From Microbaculum marinisediminis (GTDB lineage Bacteria > Pseudomonadota > Alphaproteobacteria > Rhizobiales > Tepidamorphaceae): DNA of 64,000 nt. Made by a program: the position numbers and the translations under genes. Below the pieces are notes generated by a model. That model did no database searches and was not told where the DNA came from. It saw nothing but the letters and a program-made list of their open reading frames with translations. Shown piece after piece: positions 63,687-64,000 of this stretch. Each line of letters starts with the position of its first letter. Position 1 is the stretch's first letter. The stretch spans positions 124,001 to 188,000 of the forward strand of contig NZ_JALIDZ010000002.1 in assembly GCF_025397915.1 (NCBI RefSeq). The letters are read 5' to 3'.

Positions 63687-64000
63687 CTATTCGACTGCGG
63701 TTCCAACGGCGCCCTGCTGCGCCACCGGGATCACCTGTCCGGGCGTGTCATGTACCGGCGTGTCGGCCCGCTCGGCCAACGGAAGCCCCTGCAGGCCGAT
63801 CAGGACCGCGACGGCGGGCAACAGACCGGCCGCAAGCTTCCTGCGCGGCGGCTCCGTCGGGCTGCGAATGTAGGGCACCGCGACGAGCGGCTCGCCCTTG
63901 AAGACACGACCGATATCGGTCGGGCGATAGATGGCCGCCCGCCAGAATTCCAGGAGCAGCACCACGGCCAGGCCGAGGAAGAAACCGCCGGCCGCGCCGC
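63687..64000 (-). CDS. Wzz/polysaccharide co-polymerase, C-terminal part (runs off the window)
   Basis: The visible 104 codons are the C-terminus of a polysaccharide chain-length determinant. A glycine-rich membrane helix at the window edge (GFFLGLAVVLLLEFW) is the usual second membrane helix, followed by YRPTDIGRVFKGEPLVAVP, a link to the kinase, and another hydrophobic segment (KLAAGLLPAVAVLIG) before the stop. The N-terminus lies beyond 64000. Together with the kinase it forms a split Wzc-like system. Confidence 0.8.
   Translation of the reverse strand, partial: GAAGGFFLGLAVVLLLEFWRAAIYRPTDIGRVFKGEPLVAVPYIRSPTEPPRRKLAAGLLPAVAVLIGLQGLPLAERADTPVHDTPGQVIPVAQQGAVGTAVE

Overview
The window is high-GC DNA from an alphaproteobacterium, most likely of the order Hyphomicrobiales (Rhizobiales). 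This is inferred from the codon use, from typical alphaproteobacterial families (DUF2865, DUF2336, DUF2783, DUF6894, short FAH-family hydrolase, class II DAHP synthase) and from dense palindromic intergenic repeats. No genus can be assigned from sequence alone. Nothing indicates a plasmid or prophage; most of it looks like ordinary chromosome.

Layout. 1-5.1 kb: a PadR regulator with its own promoter and operator-like palindrome, driving an RND efflux adaptor and pump. 5.1-11.1 kb: phosphatidylethanolamine synthesis (pssA, psd) in one operon with an Atm1-type ABC exporter, then a LysM/Ig-like envelope protein and a divergent LOG-family gene. 11.5-13.1 kb: a compact three-gene unit (thioredoxin-like domain fused to an oxidase-subunit-I-like membrane domain, a GcvH-like lipoyl protein, a small oxidase-subunit-I-like membrane protein). 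13.7-17.5 kb: an operon cysS, small membrane protein, GFA-family protein, cimA. Composite palindromic repeats fill the gaps at 11.1-11.4, 13.2-13.6 and 17.7-18.1 kb.

18.3-28.2 kb: an HAD phosphatase, CreA, and a homogentisate-type aromatic catabolic locus: hmgA, FAH-family hydrolase, DoxX, MBL-fold protein, class A flavin monooxygenase and DUF2783 on the minus strand, with divergent marR-maiA. A palindrome between hmgA and marR is the probable control site. 28.1-52.5 kb is mostly housekeeping and transport: gltX, nadE, NUDIX, an extradiol dioxygenase, DAHP synthase, VIT1/CCC1 carrier, two MFS carriers, a YbdK-like ligase, gor, rpiA, a secreted GDPD, gabD, a pseudo-receiver plus two DUF2336 proteins, an OB-fold/proline-rich membrane protein, and gph.

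52.5-64 kb begins at a tRNA-Val gene and looks like an exopolysaccharide and envelope locus with longer, more AT-rich gaps. It holds an asparagine-synthase-like PP-loop protein, a secreted beta-helix protein, a single-chain RmlC-RmlB fusion with altered catalytic residues in the RmlB half, a LuxR-type regulator with a degenerate receiver, a secreted trypsin-like protease, two DUF6894 proteins, a left-handed beta-helix acetyltransferase, and a split Wzz/tyrosine-kinase pair running off the end. The oxidase-like/GcvH-like unit and the fused sugar-nucleotide enzyme are the most unusual things seen.
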